Assembly (NCBI GenBank): GCA_019639115.1
Contig: JAHBSM010000005.1
Location: 1 to 64,000, forward strand
Length of the DNA: 64,000 nucleotides
From: Acidobacteriota bacterium
Lineage (GTDB): Bacteria > Acidobacteriota > Blastocatellia > Pyrinomonadales > Pyrinomonadaceae
Reading direction: 5' to 3'
The notes under the pieces are model-generated. The model made no database searches, had not been told where the DNA came from, and saw only the letters and a program-made list of their open reading frames with translations. The translations under genes were made by a program, and so were the position numbers. Of this stretch, positions 26,928-36,662 are shown one piece after another (within the stretch, counting starts at the first letter, position 1; each line of letters opens with the position of its first letter).

Positions 26928-27479
26928 TCAAAGTTCCTCGATCACTAATTCATCGTTCGTATAGACGCATATCTCTGCCGCGATCAGCAGAGCCTTTTCA
27001 GCAATGTCTTTGGCGGGCAAAGTAGTATTTCTCATCAAGGCTCTGGCAGCCGAGAGAGCATACATTCCTCCCGACCCGACAGCCAGCAATCCGTCATCAG
27101 AAGCGATCACATCTCCCTTGCCTGAGATCAGGAATGATTCGTCCTTGTCCGCTACCACCAGTAAAGCTTCAAGGTTCCTCAGATACTTGTCGGTCCGCCA
27201 ATCTTTGCTGAGTTCGACAGCGGAACGTTCGAGCTGGCCTTGAAATTGCTCGAGTTTTGACTCAAATTTGGCTAGAAGTGAGAAAGCGTCAGCCGTTGAG
27301 CCGGCAAATCCGGCCAGGATACGTCCGCCGGCCAATTTCCGCACCTTTTTTGCAGATGCTTTGATAACCGTGTCGCCCAAGGTCACTTGGCCGTCCGAGG
27401 CCATCGCGACCCGGCCGTCGCGACGGACCATAATGACCGTCGTCGATCGGATACGAGGCGATTCGTGCGAATTTGGCAT
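26928..27479 (-). CDS. hslV: HslV, proteolytic subunit of HslUV
   Basis: The 183-residue N-terminal nucleophile hydrolase assembles as a double hexamer under HslU. The active threonine is in [12 protein letters not shown], at about residue 13, so a 12-residue leader must be removed. Many HslV proteins have only the initiator Met before it. [12 protein letters not shown] and the [16 protein letters not shown] motif are intact. The gene is divergent from a peptidase C26 gene across 78 bases and leads the hslVU run. Confidence 0.97.
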   Translation of the reverse strand: MPNSHESPRIRSTTVIMVRRDGRVAMASDGQVTLGDTVIKASAKKVRKLAGGRILAGFAGSTADAFSLLAKFESKLEQFQGQLERSAVELSKDWRTDKYLRNLEALLVVADKDESFLISGKGDVIASDDGLLAVGSGGMYALSAARALMRNTTLPAKDIAEKALLIAAEICVYTNDELVIEEL

Positions 27480-27557
27480 ACAACTAGAATATAAGGTTTT
27501 GATTCGTATTGCTCAAATTGACACGACAAGGGCATCTGCCGCAACATTTATTGCGAT

Positions 27558-28274
27558 ATGGCGATGCGTCCGAGGATCGGGATCACACTAAGGCTTGATG
27601 TCGAAACGCGTCGCTTCTATCTGGGCCGCGACTACAGCGAGGCTATCGAAGCATTTGGAGGGATCCCGATGCACATCCCGTTGATCCCCAAGACGGAATT
27701 CATCCGAGAAGTGGTGGCCGGGCTTGACGGGATCCTGTTGCCGGGGAGTGACTCGGATGTAGACCCGAAGCACTATGGGCAAGAGCCGCATCCTAAGCTG
27801 GGGCAGGTAGTGCCGGAAAAGGACGGTGTGTGTCGAGCAGTGCTTTCCGAAGCTGATTCGAGATCTCTGCCGATATTTGCCATATGTTATGGGATGCAGG
27901 CTCTCAACGTACATCGAGGAGGTTCGCTGATACAGGATATTGCATCTCAGGTCGAGGGCCATATAAAGCATCAGCAAGGTAGCCCGCGGGATAGGCCATC
28001 ACACAGTATAACGTGCGCTGAGGGCAGCTTGATCGCAGACATCAGCGCAGGAGGCAGACAGCGTGTCAACTCGCATCATCATCAAGCGATCGGAACGGTC
28101 GGCAAGGGGCTGATCGCGACAGCTCATGCAGATGATGGCGTGATAGAATGCTTAGAAGACTCGGCTCCTGATCGCTTTTGCGTCGGAGTTCAGTGGCATC
28201 CGGAGCTTTCCTGGCGAAGCGATCCGGTATCAGCGGCACTCTTTGAACGATTTGTTAATGCGTGCGTCAGCTAA
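27558..28274 (+). CDS. Class I glutamine amidotransferase, gamma-glutamyl hydrolase (C26) type
   Basis: This 238-residue protein resembles PuuD and other gamma-glutamyl-gamma-aminobutyrate hydrolases. The nucleophile Cys is in FAICYGMQALN, the metal/turn motif GSDSDVDPKHYG is present, and the catalytic His and Glu are in GVQWHPE. It probably cleaves gamma-glutamyl bonds in polyamine or peptide breakdown. It is monocistronic or leads the downstream membrane genes after 161 bases, and no polyamine gene lies nearby, so the substrate is open. A second Met two codons later is an alternative start. Confidence 0.9.
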   Translation: MAMRPRIGITLRLDVETRRFYLGRDYSEAIEAFGGIPMHIPLIPKTEFIREVVAGLDGILLPGSDSDVDPKHYGQEPHPKLGQVVPEKDGVCRAVLSEADSRSLPIFAICYGMQALNVHRGGSLIQDIASQVEGHIKHQQGSPRDRPSHSITCAEGSLIADISAGGRQRVNSHHHQAIGTVGKGLIATAHADDGVIECLEDSAPDRFCVGVQWHPELSWRSDPVSAALFERFVNACVS

Positions 28275-28435
28275 GTTCATTAGATGCACACATTAGTGCA
28301 CATTGCTGAAGCTAGAACACGAGAGTTCGGGCCGTGGGAAATATTTGAGAGAACACTTGAGCTATCAGCCGTATGTTATTTAGATAAAATGGATTAGTGA
28401 TCTTGCCCGATCCAAACGGCGCGCAATTGAAATTT

Positions 28436-28816
28436 ATGCAAAACTCGATGATCATTGGGCTTCTAGGCTGGATATTTCCGGGAGCCGGACACCTTGCAAT
28501 AGGCAAGGTCCATCGCGGCATCCTCTTAGCGGCAGTCGTCTGGCTTATGTTTGCGATCGCCTTGATGAGCGGAGGCGCCAGCTATCCGGGATTCGCTTTC
28601 AAGGACGGCGCTCTCCTCTACTTGCTGAACGCATTTGCACGATTTGGCAATGTGGTCGGCGGTGTCGTGAGTATGCTCCTTGGGGCTAACGCTTCTTCGC
28701 AGGTTGCTTCGTGGGCCACATTCGAATACGGGGGACGTTTTCTCGAAGTGTCGGGCCTGCTGAATTTCATGGTGGCGATGGATGCCGTGGATCTTTCTCT
28801 CGGGAGGAAAAAATGA
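28436..28816 (+). CDS. Small membrane protein, DUF6677-like
   Basis: The protein has a hydrophobic N-terminal hairpin (MIIGLLGWIFPGAGHLAIGK followed by RGILLAAVVWLMFAIAL), one or two further weaker hydrophobic segments and a C-terminal SLGRKK. GWIFPGAGHL is a motif typical of small acidobacterial membrane proteins (DUF6677-like). The function is unknown. ATG at 28436 gives 126 residues; a GTG at 28397 and ATG at 28448 are alternatives, and none has a clear ribosome site. The stop overlaps the next start as ATGA. Confidence 0.65.
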   Translation: MQNSMIIGLLGWIFPGAGHLAIGKVHRGILLAAVVWLMFAIALMSGGASYPGFAFKDGALLYLLNAFARFGNVVGGVVSMLLGANASSQVASWATFEYGGRFLEVSGLLNFMVAMDAVDLSLGRKK

Positions 28817-28983
28817 TCCATTTTCTCTACCTTATAGGTTTTGCGTTATTCGTTTCCGTTGTTTTTGGAGCGATAGCCGCCGGTTCTACCGAAGAAAAGG
28901 TGAAGACCGGCGTTAAGAGTTTTGCTCAGTTCGTGTTGGTAAGTTTGGTCCTGGCGTGGCTTCTCTATTTCATTCCTTGGTGA
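28813..28983 (+). CDS. 56-residue double-span membrane protein
   Basis: This small gene starts with an ATGA overlap with the preceding membrane gene, which supports it being real. The product has two hydrophobic helices (FLYLIGFALFVSVVFGAIAAG and FAQFVLVSLVLAWLLYFI) linked by a basic/acidic turn (STEEKVKTGVK). Both termini would lie on the same side of the membrane. I recognise no family. It precedes recO by 13 bases. Confidence 0.65.
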   Translation: MIHFLYLIGFALFVSVVFGAIAAGSTEEKVKTGVKSFAQFVLVSLVLAWLLYFIPW

Positions 28984-28996
28984 GCAACGCCTTCGT

Positions 28997-29734
28997 ATGG
29001 CTTTTTTCCAAAGCGATTGCATTATCCTAAAGACCTACGACCTCGCGGATGCCGACCGGATCGTGGTCTTTTTTTCTCGTGATCACGGCGTGGTCCGAGG
29101 GGTGGCTCACGGTGTAAAACGGCTCAAGAGCAAATTCGGAAGTGCCCTGGAACAGTTCACCGAAAGCAGAATTTCCTTTTCTCACAAGGAGAATGTCGAA
29201 CTTGCGACGGTACAAGGGGCTGAATTGCTCAGATCCTCTTTCTCGGTCGCTGGTGACCTCAATTTGGTGAATGAACTTGCCCGGATGGCCAACATCCTCG
29301 TGGAGTTCTCGCCCCCGCATTCCCCTGATGAAAAGCTGTATCGCATGACCGCGGCATGCTTTGATGCGATAATGGACGATCCTTCGGGCTACCGATCGGT
29401 TGGGGTGTATTTTGACCAATGGATATTGAAGCTTGCCGGTTTTCTTCCAAATTGGGAGAACTGCTCAAAATGCAGGCGGCAGGTCGCCGCGCGCGCCGGA
29501 CTCCATATCAACGGCTCATTTGAGAGCATCTGTGACGTATGCAGGCCGATGCCGGGGGTTTGGGAGTTGAGGGCCAGTGCGGTCGAACTGATCTCGTCTG
29601 TTCGAACGCAGTCACCGAGATCATTTTCGGCAAATGCCTCTGAGAATACCGAGGATGTCGCGACTCTAGCCGATATCTATGGCCGTATGTTGGACCGATT
29701 GACAGGGAAGGGAAGTCTGAGCCTCTCCGGATAA
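28997..29734 (+). CDS. recO: DNA repair protein RecO
   Basis: The 245-residue protein has the OB-fold start (DCIILKTYDLADADRIVVFF, GVAHGVKRLKSKFG), the helical middle, and a zinc motif with two CxxC pairs (ENCSKCRR and SICDVCRP). RecO anneals SSB-coated single strands and loads RecA with RecR. It is 13 bases downstream of a small membrane gene and 24 bases upstream of the LptF-LptG fusion gene, so the group may be one transcript with unrelated roles. Confidence 0.95.
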   Translation: MAFFQSDCIILKTYDLADADRIVVFFSRDHGVVRGVAHGVKRLKSKFGSALEQFTESRISFSHKENVELATVQGAELLRSSFSVAGDLNLVNELARMANILVEFSPPHSPDEKLYRMTAACFDAIMDDPSGYRSVGVYFDQWILKLAGFLPNWENCSKCRRQVAARAGLHINGSFESICDVCRPMPGVWELRASAVELISSVRTQSPRSFSANASENTEDVATLADIYGRMLDRLTGKGSLSLSG

Positions 29735-29758
29735 AGACTCGTTGTTGGTTGTTCGTTA

Positions 29759-32086
29759 ATGAAAAAGAGCGGGATATTGATATCGCGATATCTGATCGCA
29801 GCGGTCGTGCCATACTTCGCGTTTGCGGTCGCGTTGCTAACCGTCGTCTTATTCCTACAGCAAGCCAGCCGCTACTCCGATCTTTTGTTCAGCGCGAACA
29901 TCAGAGCCGACCTAACATGGCAACTGCTGATCGGTATATTGCCCAACGTTATCGCCTATACGTTTCCGATGTCGATCCTGGTCGGTATAGTCATCGGGCT
30001 GTCGCGCATGCAGGGCGATAGTGAGCTTGTTGCGGTTCGTGCGGCCGGGACCTCAAATCTTCAGATAGCGTTGCCGATGCTCGCTCTCGGCGTACTGCTT
30101 TCGATCTTTACGTTCTGGGTCAATCTGCAGGGCGTTCCGCTGGCTGCAAAGACCGTTCGCCAGGCCGCAATGGCGGCCACGATCGCGAAACTCGAAGCTC
30201 CGATCGAGCCGGGTGTGTTCTATACCGAGGCGGGCGGCTATGCGATCTATGCGGGGGAGACCGACCCGACGAACGGACGGCTCGGGTCCGTTTTTATCGC
30301 CCAGGAAGATACGGCGGGCGGGGTTTTGCGTCTGATAACGGCAGAGGCCGGCCGTGTTGGTTTTCTTGATGAATCGACGACGCTCACCTTAGAGAAGGCC
30401 TCGGTGCTGACCGTTCCGCTTGATCGGGCAAAGCAAACGCTCGCTTCGGAATCCATCGAAGATATAGCAATTAGTTTGCGCTCGAAGAGGACGGAATTGA
30501 TCGAACGTCTCGCGAACTCCGTCAGGCTGCCGGATGAATTGGGGCTAGACGAGCTGAACGCGTTTGCATCGACCGCGGGTGACCCAAAAGAGAGGCTGGA
30601 GGCCCAGATCCTTTTTCAAAGGCGGATCATCCTATCGATCTCGCCGATACTCTTTTCGCTTCTTGGCACTTTCCTGGTGCTCCGTTGGAGTCGCGGCGGC
30701 CGAGGCTTCGGGATATTCCTTTCGTTGGTCGCGCTGATCGGGTTCTACCTCGTGTCGTTCCTTGGGGAACAGGTCGCACGCACGGGCGGGCTGCCGTCGT
30801 GGTCGGCTACCGTTATGCCGGTTGGACTGGCTATAGTGGCGATCGGACTCCTTGCCTGGCGGAGCCGAGTAGCGAGAAGATGGGGCATCGGCGAATGGAT
30901 GCGGTCAGTGGTGAAGGGAAGGCAGACACCCTCGCGGGGCGTTTCTATCACGGACCAGCTCCTCGATATCACTGCAGGACTGAGAGATTTCGAGATCATC
31001 GTTGATCTGGTCAAGTACTTTGTACTCACTTTGGCATTCCTGCTCACGCTCTTCCTCGTATTCACGGCATTCGAGATGTGGCGATTCGCATCAAGTATCG
31101 ACGGCGGTCCCACATTGCTCTCGAAATATCTGGTGTATCTGCTTCCGTTCGCCGCACTTCAGATCGCTCCAGCTGCAGCGATGATAGCTACGGTCGCGGC
31201 ATACGTTATCAGATCGAGGAACAACGAGCTCGTGACCTGGATAAGCGCGGGGCAGAGTGTTTATAGGCTGATGTTGCCCGCTATTGTGTTTGCGGCGGTG
31301 GTTGGGGCCGCAAGTTTTGTATTGCAAGAGACTATCGCACCGGCCTCGAACCAACTGCAGGATGATATTCGTGCGACCATAAGGGCAGGGGGCAAACGCC
31401 AATCATCGAATGCGAGGACCTGGGTCAAAGTGGAGGACGCTATCGTATCGTTTCGGGTTCCGGGTGCAGCGGATGGGAATATAACAGCGTCTGATAACGA
31501 CATGGCCTCGCATGAGGATCACATGATGAGGGATCTTGTTGTTTTGCGGCGCGCAGACAATAGGAGCAATCTGCAAGCTGCGTACCTCGCCGAATTCGGC
31601 AGATGGTCCGGTAACAGTTTGGAATTGCGTGGCTCGGTGTCTGATATTTCGATCAACGGGAAGGCTGTCGAGGTCCGACGAAAGGATAGCGTGTCTGTTC
31701 CGATATCGATGGATCCGACAGTAACTGCGGTGCGTAAGCCTAATCAAATGACGTTCAAGGAATTGCGCCTGGCTTCCGGCGATCAGGATGAGGGAAATGG
31801 GAACGATCTCTACGGAGTAGCACTTAATAAAAGGGTCTCGATCGCATTTCTGCCTTTGACGCTGGCGTTGTTCTCGCTCCCATTCTCGATCGTATTGCGA
31901 AGGGGAGGGCGGTCGGTAATGGCGATCGCCTACGTGGTGGGGCTTTGGCTTCTGTTTACGGGTAGCTCGAGCCTTCTTGAACAGTATGGCGTAACCGGAG
32001 TAATGGCGCCGTGGCTATCTGTTTGGATCCCGATTGCGGTATTTGCTGGCCTGGGGACCTTTTTGATTGGAAGAATGCGAAGTTAG
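29759..32086 (+). CDS. LptF-LptG fused lipopolysaccharide export permease
   Basis: This 775-residue protein contains two copies of the YjgP/YjgQ permease domain in one chain. The first covers about 1-375 (SRYLIAAVVPYFAFAV, FPMSILVGIVIGLSRMQGDSELVAVRAAG). The second covers about 400-775 (FVLTLAFLLTLFLVFTAFE, NNELVTWISAGQSVYRLMLP). Each has six membrane helices with a periplasmic beta-jellyroll between the third and fourth. In most bacteria LptF and LptG are separate and pair with LptB to extract LPS; here one chain would supply both halves. It ends 5 bases before a strong bidirectional terminator. Confidence 0.9.
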   Translation: MKKSGILISRYLIAAVVPYFAFAVALLTVVLFLQQASRYSDLLFSANIRADLTWQLLIGILPNVIAYTFPMSILVGIVIGLSRMQGDSELVAVRAAGTSNLQIALPMLALGVLLSIFTFWVNLQGVPLAAKTVRQAAMAATIAKLEAPIEPGVFYTEAGGYAIYAGETDPTNGRLGSVFIAQEDTAGGVLRLITAEAGRVGFLDESTTLTLEKASVLTVPLDRAKQTLASESIEDIAISLRSKRTELIERLANSVRLPDELGLDELNAFASTAGDPKERLEAQILFQRRIILSISPILFSLLGTFLVLRWSRGGRGFGIFLSLVALIGFYLVSFLGEQVARTGGLPSWSATVMPVGLAIVAIGLLAWRSRVARRWGIGEWMRSVVKGRQTPSRGVSITDQLLDITAGLRDFEIIVDLVKYFVLTLAFLLTLFLVFTAFEMWRFASSIDGGPTLLSKYLVYLLPFAALQIAPAAAMIATVAAYVIRSRNNELVTWISAGQSVYRLMLPAIVFAAVVGAASFVLQETIAPASNQLQDDIRATIRAGGKRQSSNARTWVKVEDAIVSFRVPGAADGNITASDNDMASHEDHMMRDLVVLRRADNRSNLQAAYLAEFGRWSGNSLELRGSVSDISINGKAVEVRRKDSVSVPISMDPTVTAVRKPNQMTFKELRLASGDQDEGNGNDLYGVALNKRVSIAFLPLTLALFSLPFSIVLRRGGRSVMAIAYVVGLWLLFTGSSSLLEQYGVTGVMAPWLSVWIPIAVFAGLGTFLIGRMRS

Positions 32087-32090
32087 AAAC

Positions 32091-32121
32091 AAAAGGCTCG
32101 ACCGATCTGGTCGAGCCTTTT
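32091..32121. terminator. Bidirectional intrinsic terminator
   Basis: AAAAGGCTCGACC pairs fully with GGTCGAGCCTTTT around a five-base loop. The A run before and T run after make it functional for both the LptFG gene (plus) and the ahcY gene (minus), which converge here. Confidence 0.92.
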
Positions 32122-32148
32122 CGTAGATCACGGCCTAAATGGCACGCC

Positions 32149-33435
<1,287 letters not shown>

Positions 33436-33515
33436 TTAATTAACGTAAGTTACCTGGGCCGCTTCCGGCCAAGCGGGATATTAGCCGCAAGGGAAGAGAA
33501 GCAGGCCCTAATTGG

Positions 33516-34679
33516 TTATCCGTTGGTGGCCGCTCCCCTTTCAGCCGAGGTTCTGAGAGCCTCAGCCTTGTCCGTCCTCTCCCAGGAGAATTCGTCGTTT
33601 GCTCTCCCAAAATGGCCAAAGCGTGCCGTCATCTTGTAGATCGGACGTCTGAGATCAAGTGTTTCGATTATCGCCTTCGGAGTAAGCGTGAAATTCTCAC
33701 GAACGATATCCGAGATGCGTTCATCGTCGATCGTGCCGGTTCCGTGTGTGTCGATCAGTACCGAGACAGGTTCGGCTACACCGATAGCATAAGCAAGCTG
33801 GACAGTACACTTCGCCGCAAGGCCGGCTGCGACAACGTTCTTGGCTATGTAACGAGCCATGTATGCGGCCGATCGGTCAACTTTCGTCGGGTCTTTACCA
33901 GAGAAAGCTCCGCCGCCGTGCGGGGCATAGCCGCCGTATGTATCGACAATGATCTTACGGCCGGTGAGCCCGGCGTCGCCCATCGGGCCGCCAATGACGA
34001 ATTTGCCCGTCGGATTGATGTGATATTTAGTGTTGTCATCGATCATCTCGGCCGGGAGGACCGGTTTGATGACCTTTTCCATGATGTCTGCACGGATATC
34101 TTCGATATCCAGATCCGCAGTCTGCGAAGAGATGACCACGGCTTCGACCCTATATGGCCGCCCATCGCGATATTCAATAGAGACCTGTGACTTTCCGTCC
34201 GGGCGGAGATACGGAAGCGTCCCGTCGCGTCGTACTTCCGAAAGCCGTCGCGTCAGGTTATGTGCCAATTGGATGGGCATCGGCATCAACTCAGGTGTCT
34301 CATCACACGCGAAGCCGAACATAAGCCCCTGATCACCCGCACCGCCGGTGTCAACACCTTGCGCTATATCAGGCGATTGCTTGCCGATCGCATCTATTAC
34401 GGCACACGTGTTCGAGTCAAAGCCGAACTCTGCGTCGTTGTAACCGATCTCATGGATCGTATCGCGGATGATCTTTTTGTAGTCGATATCAGCGGACGTA
34501 GTTATCTCGCCCGCGATCACGGCCAAGCCCGTCGTCACAAGCGTCTCGCATGCGACACGCGCCGTTGGATCCTCAGAAAGGATGGAATCGAGGATCGCAT
34601 CAGAGATGTTGTCCGCGATCTTGTCCGGATGGCCTTCGGTGACCGATTCGGACGTGAACAAGAAATTACCGTTACTCAA
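33516..34679 (-). CDS. metK: S-adenosylmethionine synthetase
   Basis: MetK makes SAM from methionine and ATP. Signatures are [36 protein letters not shown] and [15 protein letters not shown]. The frame is open 38 codons further upstream, but a TTG at 34679 gives the typical N-terminus ([11 protein letters not shown]) and 387 residues, and an AGGAG lies about 11 bases before it; it is the chosen start. The gene lies between the bifunctional nuclease gene and ahcY on the minus strand. A gap of 169 bases precedes it. Confidence 0.95.
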   Translation of the reverse strand: MSNGNFLFTSESVTEGHPDKIADNISDAILDSILSEDPTARVACETLVTTGLAVIAGEITTSADIDYKKIIRDTIHEIGYNDAEFGFDSNTCAVIDAIGKQSPDIAQGVDTGGAGDQGLMFGFACDETPELMPMPIQLAHNLTRRLSEVRRDGTLPYLRPDGKSQVSIEYRDGRPYRVEAVVISSQTADLDIEDIRADIMEKVIKPVLPAEMIDDNTKYHINPTGKFVIGGPMGDAGLTGRKIIVDTYGGYAPHGGGAFSGKDPTKVDRSAAYMARYIAKNVVAAGLAAKCTVQLAYAIGVAEPVSVLIDTHGTGTIDDERISDIVRENFTLTPKAIIETLDLRRPIYKMTARFGHFGRANDEFSWERTDKAEALRTSAERGAATNG

Positions 34680-34848
34680 GTGTCTAGTTGCTCCTGTAAT
34701 TGGAAATAAGTAAGCCTCGATCAACTGATCACAAACTTCTGATTCTAATGGCGAAAGGGCATCGATGTCAAAGCCGCAACCGAGCCCGGGCATTGATCAG
34801 CCGAACCGCCAACACCGTTTGCGTCTGATAATAAGGATTATGTAATTT
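34680..34848 (-). other. 169-base leader before metK
   Basis: This gap between the bifunctional nuclease and metK genes holds AT-rich -10-like stretches near its upstream end and an AGGAG before the TTG start. I could not find the conserved core of SAM-I or SAM-II riboswitches. It may contain an independent metK promoter. A reading frame continuous with metK runs through 34793, so a longer MetK cannot be excluded. Confidence 0.35.
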
Positions 34849-35325
34849 CTATCCGATCAGTTCCGGCCAATCATCCGGCGGGCTGTCGTCACTTTGATCC
34901 GTCTGCTTTTGTTCGGCGGTCGAAAGGTCTATCACCTTCTTTTCCACAAATATCGGACAATCTAGCCTAAGTGCCAATGCGATGGCGTCAGATGGACGCG
35001 AATCCAGCAGTACTGCATCTCCGTTAAGGTCTGCAAACTCGATCCTTGCGTAGAACGTATTATCTAGGAGGTCGTTGATAACAATACACTTAGGTGACAA
35101 TCCGCACTCGATCACCAGATTGCGCAACAGATCGTGCGTCATCGGGCGCTGTGCAACAACTTTTTCTATCTCTAGAGCGATCGCGTTCGCTTCGAATGCA
35201 CCGACCCAGATCGGAAGCACTGTCTCCGAATCTATGCCTTTTAGAACGACGATCGGTGAATTTGTGTTCGGGTCCATTATTAGGGCTCCGACCTTCACTT
35301 CGATCAATGTCGAATTTGACTCCAT
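34849..35325 (-). CDS. Bifunctional nuclease (DUF151) family protein
   Basis: The 158-residue protein matches the BFN/DUF151 family: VVLKGIDSETVLPIWVGAFEANAIALEIEK, MTHDLLRN and LDSRPSDAIALALRLDCPIFV. Plant members have RNase and DNase activity and bacterial ones remain poorly characterised. A disordered acidic tail ends the protein. It starts 8 bases after miaB, which makes a role near tRNA modification plausible from position only. Confidence 0.92.
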   Translation of the reverse strand: MESNSTLIEVKVGALIMDPNTNSPIVVLKGIDSETVLPIWVGAFEANAIALEIEKVVAQRPMTHDLLRNLVIECGLSPKCIVINDLLDNTFYARIEFADLNGDAVLLDSRPSDAIALALRLDCPIFVEKKVIDLSTAEQKQTDQSDDSPPDDWPELIG

Positions 35326-35333
35326 GACAGCTC

Positions 35334-36662
35334 CTAGATAATTTCACCAAATAGGGAATTAGCCTTGATCTCCTTAACTCGCACATCAACTACCTTGCCC
35401 AGATGTTCATCGCCGCCAAGGAAATTGACGACCTTGTGGCATGTAGAATGACCGCTGATGCCGTTCTCAGTCCTCGTCGAACGACCCTCCGCAAGCACTT
35501 TAAGCACTTTACCAGGATACCGGCTTAAGCGCTGTGACTGAACGCGCTTTTGAACGTTCTCAAGCTCCAGGAACCTGATCGTCTTCTCGGCGGGCGTTAC
35601 ATCGTCCTCCATTTCGAAAGCAGGAGTTCCCGGCCGCGGCGAATACTTGAAGATGTATGAGCTGTCGAACCCACAGTACTCGACGAGCTTCACCGTCTCA
35701 GCGAAATCCTTTTCTGACTCGCCCGGGAATCCAACTATTATGTCGGTGGTGATCGCTATGTCCCGATCTGACGCCTTCAACTTATCAATTATGCGTTTGT
35801 AGCGATCGACGGTGTGGCCGCGCTTCATCGATCTTAGAACTCGGTCGCTGCCGGATTGCACCGGCAAATGGACCCAATTGCAGAGATTCTCGTTGCTGTC
35901 GATCGCGTCAATGATATCGTCTGTAAAGTCTCTGGGGAATGAAGTTGTGAACTTGACCCTTTCAATGCCGGTCGCTGCCACCGCCCTAAGCAGACGCGAA
36001 AATGGGGATCGTCCGCCAAACATCTCTAGGCCCGAATCAGAATCAGGCCGATAACTATTGACATTCTGGCCGATCAGATGCACTTCCCTTACGCCTGATC
36101 GTCTCAGATCCAATACCTGTCTTACGATCTCAGAAGCGGGAAGGCTGCGTTCCCTGCCCCGAGCGAACGGAACGATGCAATAAGTGCAAAACTTGTTGCA
36201 GCCTTCGATGATAGGTACGAATGCAACATAGGGGGAGTGGCGATGGGTGTCGGCGACCGTCCAGTCGTAATCATCAGCCCGCTCACCTAGATCGGCAATA
36301 CGGTTTCGGCCGCCGAGCGCCTGCTTAAGCGTATCTGAAACGCGTCCGACGGCCCGTGTCCCTAGCACAAAATTAATGCCCGGTGACCGTTCAAACAAGG
36401 TTTCGCCCTCAAGCTGAGCGACGCAGCCGAGGACGCCGATTATCGGTTTTTTGCGGTGTTTTCTGTGCCGGAGCCTTCCGACCTGGGTGTAAAGCTTCTG
36501 TTCCGCCTTCTCCCTGACCGAACACGTATTTATCAAGACGACGTCGGCATCCGATTCGTCGTCGATCATCTCAAATCCATCTCTCGCGAGGGCTGTCGAG
36601 ACTCGCTCCGAATCGGAAACGTTCATTTGACAGCCGTAGGTTTCGAGATAAACTTTCTTCAT
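35334..36662 (-). CDS. miaB: tRNA methylthiotransferase MiaB
   Basis: MiaB is a radical-SAM enzyme adding a methylthio group to i6A37 of tRNAs. The 442-residue protein has the three cluster-binding Cys of the N-terminal domain (YGCQMN, NTCSVRE, LGCVAQ), the radical SAM motif CNKFCTYC, and a C-terminal TRAM domain (RYPGKVLKVLAEG). The start codon at 36662 is back to back with that of dnaE (CATATG), so no intergenic DNA exists, and no clear ribosome site is seen. It heads a run with BFN, metK and ahcY. Confidence 0.97.
   Translation of the reverse strand: MKKVYLETYGCQMNVSDSERVSTALARDGFEMIDDESDADVVLINTCSVREKAEQKLYTQVGRLRHRKHRKKPIIGVLGCVAQLEGETLFERSPGINFVLGTRAVGRVSDTLKQALGGRNRIADLGERADDYDWTVADTHRHSPYVAFVPIIEGCNKFCTYCIVPFARGRERSLPASEIVRQVLDLRRSGVREVHLIGQNVNSYRPDSDSGLEMFGGRSPFSRLLRAVAATGIERVKFTTSFPRDFTDDIIDAIDSNENLCNWVHLPVQSGSDRVLRSMKRGHTVDRYKRIIDKLKASDRDIAITTDIIVGFPGESEKDFAETVKLVEYCGFDSSYIFKYSPRPGTPAFEMEDDVTPAEKTIRFLELENVQKRVQSQRLSRYPGKVLKVLAEGRSTRTENGISGHSTCHKVVNFLGGDEHLGKVVDVRVKEIKANSLFGEII

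Noticed and set aside
34680-34793. 38-codon N-terminal extension of MetK
   Set aside because: MetK proteins start near [11 protein letters not shown], and an AGGAG precedes the internal TTG.
36456-36662. 69-codon N-terminal extension of dnaE
   Set aside because: It is antisense to the start of miaB and precedes the PHP motif that normally begins close to the N-terminus.
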